From assembly GCA_965655865.1 (NCBI GenBank), contig CBFHJJ010000027.1, forward strand, positions 1 to 16,802: a stretch of DNA of 16,802 bases. The letters are read 5' to 3'. Of this stretch, positions 15,608 through 16,802 are shown in pieces. The notes beneath the pieces were generated by a model, which saw only the letters and a list, made by a program, of their open reading frames with translations, ran no database searches and was not told the origin of the DNA. The first letter of the stretch is position 1; every line of letters begins with the position of its first letter. The DNA is from MAG-121220-bin8 sp965655865. GTDB taxonomy: Bacteria > Bacteroidota > Bacteroidia > Flavobacteriales > Flavobacteriaceae. The position numbers were made by a program, and so were the translations under genes.

Positions 15608-16213
15608 TTATTTCGAATATAATTCGACGATTAATTGTTCTTTAATATTTTCTGGAATTTGTGCTCTTTCTGGAACGGAAACAAAAGCTCCTTCCATTCT
15701 GTCACTATTCCACGAAATCCATTCGTAAACGGATGAATTATTGGATAATGAATTCTCTATTGAAGAAATCGTTTTTGATTTTTCACGAACACCAATAACT
15801 TCTCCAGCTTTTATTGTTCTTGATGGAATATTACAAAGTACTCCGTCAACTGTAATGTGTCTATGACTTACTAATTGTCGAGCAGCGCTTCTTGATGACG
15901 CAATTCCTAATCTATAAACAATATTATCTAATCTAGACTCACATAGTTGAAGCAATACTTCACCTGTTACACCTTTACTTTGATTAGCCTTTTTAAATAA
16001 GTTTCTAAATTGTCGCTCAAGTATACCATATGTATACTTAGCTTTTTGTTTCTCCATTAACTGAACAGCGTATTCAGATTTTTTTCCACGTCTTCTATTG
16101 TTTCCGTGTTGTCCTGGGGGATAATTTTTCTTTTCAAAAGATTTATCCTCTCCGAAAATTGGTTCTCCAAATTTTCTTGCAATTTTGGTTTTTGGACCGG
16201 TATATCTTGCCAT
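15608..16213 (-). CDS. rpsD: 30S ribosomal protein S4
   Basis: S4 (uS4) is a primary 16S rRNA-binding protein that nucleates small-subunit assembly; in several bacteria it represses its own operon. The 201 residues begin MARYTGPKTKIARKFGEPIFG, the zinc-free form of the N-terminus (no cysteine cluster). NYPPGQHGNNRRRGKKSEYAVQL (30-52) is the conserved rRNA-binding region. The S4 RNA-binding domain (about 92-155) includes CESRLDNIVYRLGIASSRSAARQLVSHRHITVDG, and the end IKEQLIVELYSK is typical. It is preceded by a 66-nt spacer, unusually long for this operon. Confidence 0.98.
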   Translation of the reverse strand: MARYTGPKTKIARKFGEPIFGEDKSFEKKNYPPGQHGNNRRRGKKSEYAVQLMEKQKAKYTYGILERQFRNLFKKANQSKGVTGEVLLQLCESRLDNIVYRLGIASSRSAARQLVSHRHITVDGVLCNIPSRTIKAGEVIGVREKSKTISSIENSLSNNSSVYEWISWNSDRMEGAFVSVPERAQIPENIKEQLIVELYSK

Positions 16214-16279
16214 ATTATTGTTTTTTTAATTTTTGTGAATTAAGGTCTGTCCTTCGACAAAAATGTATTATTTATTAAT
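16214..16279. other. 66-nt spacer between rpsK and rpsD with a small hairpin
   Basis: Other gaps in this operon are 8-15 nt. The spacer is AT-rich except for a short GC-richer patch near 16244-16258. There the minus strand can fold TGTC-GAAG-GACA (16248-16259) or, alternatively, AAGG-ACAGA-CCTT. Neither is strong, and no T-tract follows, so it is not a terminator. It could be an S4 translational control site or an mRNA processing site, but I see no decisive signal. Confidence 0.3.
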
Positions 16280-16663
16280 TTAAACTCTTCTTCTTTTTGG
16301 TGGTCTACACCCGTTGTGAGGCATTGGAGTAACATCATATATTTCTGTTACCTCAATACCATTATTGTGTATTGTTCTAATTGCTGATTCTCTTCCGTTT
16401 CCAGGTCCCTTAACATAAACTTTAGCTTTTCGCATTCCTGCATCATGTGCAACTTTAACAGCTTCTTCAGCAGCTAACTGTGCAGCATAAGGAGTGTTTT
16501 TCTTAGAACCTCTAAAGCCCATTTTACCTGCAGAAGACCACGATATAACTTCACCTTTTTTATTAGTAAGTGAAATAATAATATTATTAAATGAAGCATT
16601 TATATGCGCTTCACCAAATGAGTCTACTATTACTTTTCTTTTTTTAGATACTGATTTAGCCAT
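16280..16663 (-). CDS. rpsK: 30S ribosomal protein S11
   Basis: S11 (uS11) sits on the platform of the small subunit near the Shine-Dalgarno/anti-Shine-Dalgarno region. The 127-residue protein is full length: GEAHINASFNNIIISLTNKKGEVISWSSAGKMGFRGSKKNTPYAAQLAAE (17-66), VYVKGPGNGRESAIRTIHNNGIEVTEIYDVTPMPHNGCRPPKRRRV (82-127). The C-terminal NGCRPPKRRRV is the family signature. It starts 8 nt after the rpsM stop. Confidence 0.98.
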   Translation of the reverse strand: MAKSVSKKRKVIVDSFGEAHINASFNNIIISLTNKKGEVISWSSAGKMGFRGSKKNTPYAAQLAAEEAVKVAHDAGMRKAKVYVKGPGNGRESAIRTIHNNGIEVTEIYDVTPMPHNGCRPPKRRRV

Positions 16664-16671
16664 AATAAATA

Positions 16672-16802
16672 TTATTTAGTTACTTTCTTTTTATTTGCAA
16701 CTGTTTTTCTTTTACCTTTTCTAGTTCTTGAGTTATTTTTAGTTCTTTGACCTCTTAATGGAAGTCCTGATCTATGTCTAATTCCTCTATAGCAACCAAT
16801 AT
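16672..16802 (-). CDS. rpsM: 30S ribosomal protein S13 (C-terminal part only)
   Basis: The frame ends at TAA (16672-16674) and is open to the right window edge, giving the last 43 residues. They read IGCYRGIRHRSGLPLRGQRT, then KNNSRTRKGKRKTVANKKKVTK, which is the S13 (uS13) C-terminus: the GxRHxxGLPxRGQRT motif and a basic tail that reaches the decoding centre. The 5' part lies outside the window. It is upstream of rpsK with an 8-nt gap, as expected for the rpsM-rpsK-rpsD-rpoA-rplQ order. Confidence 0.97.
   Translation of the reverse strand, partial: IGCYRGIRHRSGLPLRGQRTKNNSRTRKGKRKTVANKKKVTK

Noticed and set aside
1..16802. A defence, toxin-antitoxin, phage or mobile-element cassette
   Set aside because: Nearly every gene is a recognised housekeeping gene, base composition is even, and there are no integrase, transposase, nuclease or toxin motifs and no terminal repeats.

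Overview
The window looks like chromosomal DNA from a marine-type, streamlined member of the Bacteroidota, most likely Flavobacteriales. The evidence is a very AT-rich composition, A/T-rich rather than Shine-Dalgarno-rich start contexts, a Bacteroidota-style signal peptide ending in SFSQ, Bacteroidota-like versions of S4, enolase, citrate synthase and QueE, and -7-like boxes of the form TAnnTTTG. I assign the phylum from protein character and gene order, not from a marker-gene search. No gap between genes exceeds about 90 bases. I see no tRNA, rRNA, CRISPR array, insertion sequence or phage gene.

Reading the minus strand from the right edge (16802 down to 13973), the window starts inside the 'alpha' ribosomal operon: the end of rpsM (S13), then rpsK (S11), rpsD (S4), rpoA (RNA polymerase alpha) and rplQ (L17, with a repetitive acidic tail). 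A strong stem-loop plus T-tract at 13907-13938 terminates this unit.

A second minus-strand unit follows (13888 down to 8331): carA, eno, gltA, an arginine-deiminase-like hydrolase and a CtlX-type hydrolase, with short gaps or 8-11 nt overlaps. It mixes carbamoyl-phosphate synthesis, glycolysis, TCA cycle entry and guanidino/ureido-compound hydrolysis. A small plus-strand gene of unknown function (7937-8338) converges on it.

A third minus-strand unit (7851 down to 3846) holds argS, ffh and folD: arginyl-tRNA synthesis, SRP-dependent membrane targeting and one-carbon metabolism. Facing it is a plus-strand pair (2877-3853): an unrecognised lipoprotein and a VOC/glyoxalase-fold enzyme that must start at TTG. 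Further left are queE on the minus strand, a NamZ-like (DUF1343) exported protein on the plus strand, and the N-terminal part of a LolC/E-type permease running off the left edge on the minus strand.

Overall this is a compact housekeeping region. I do not see a convincing undescribed multi-gene system. The points most worth a second look are the paired deiminase-superfamily hydrolases behind citrate synthase, the five 21-bp repeats in rplQ, the 133-aa protein of unknown function, and the extreme compaction (overlapping divergent starts and three convergent pairs with overlapping stop codons).
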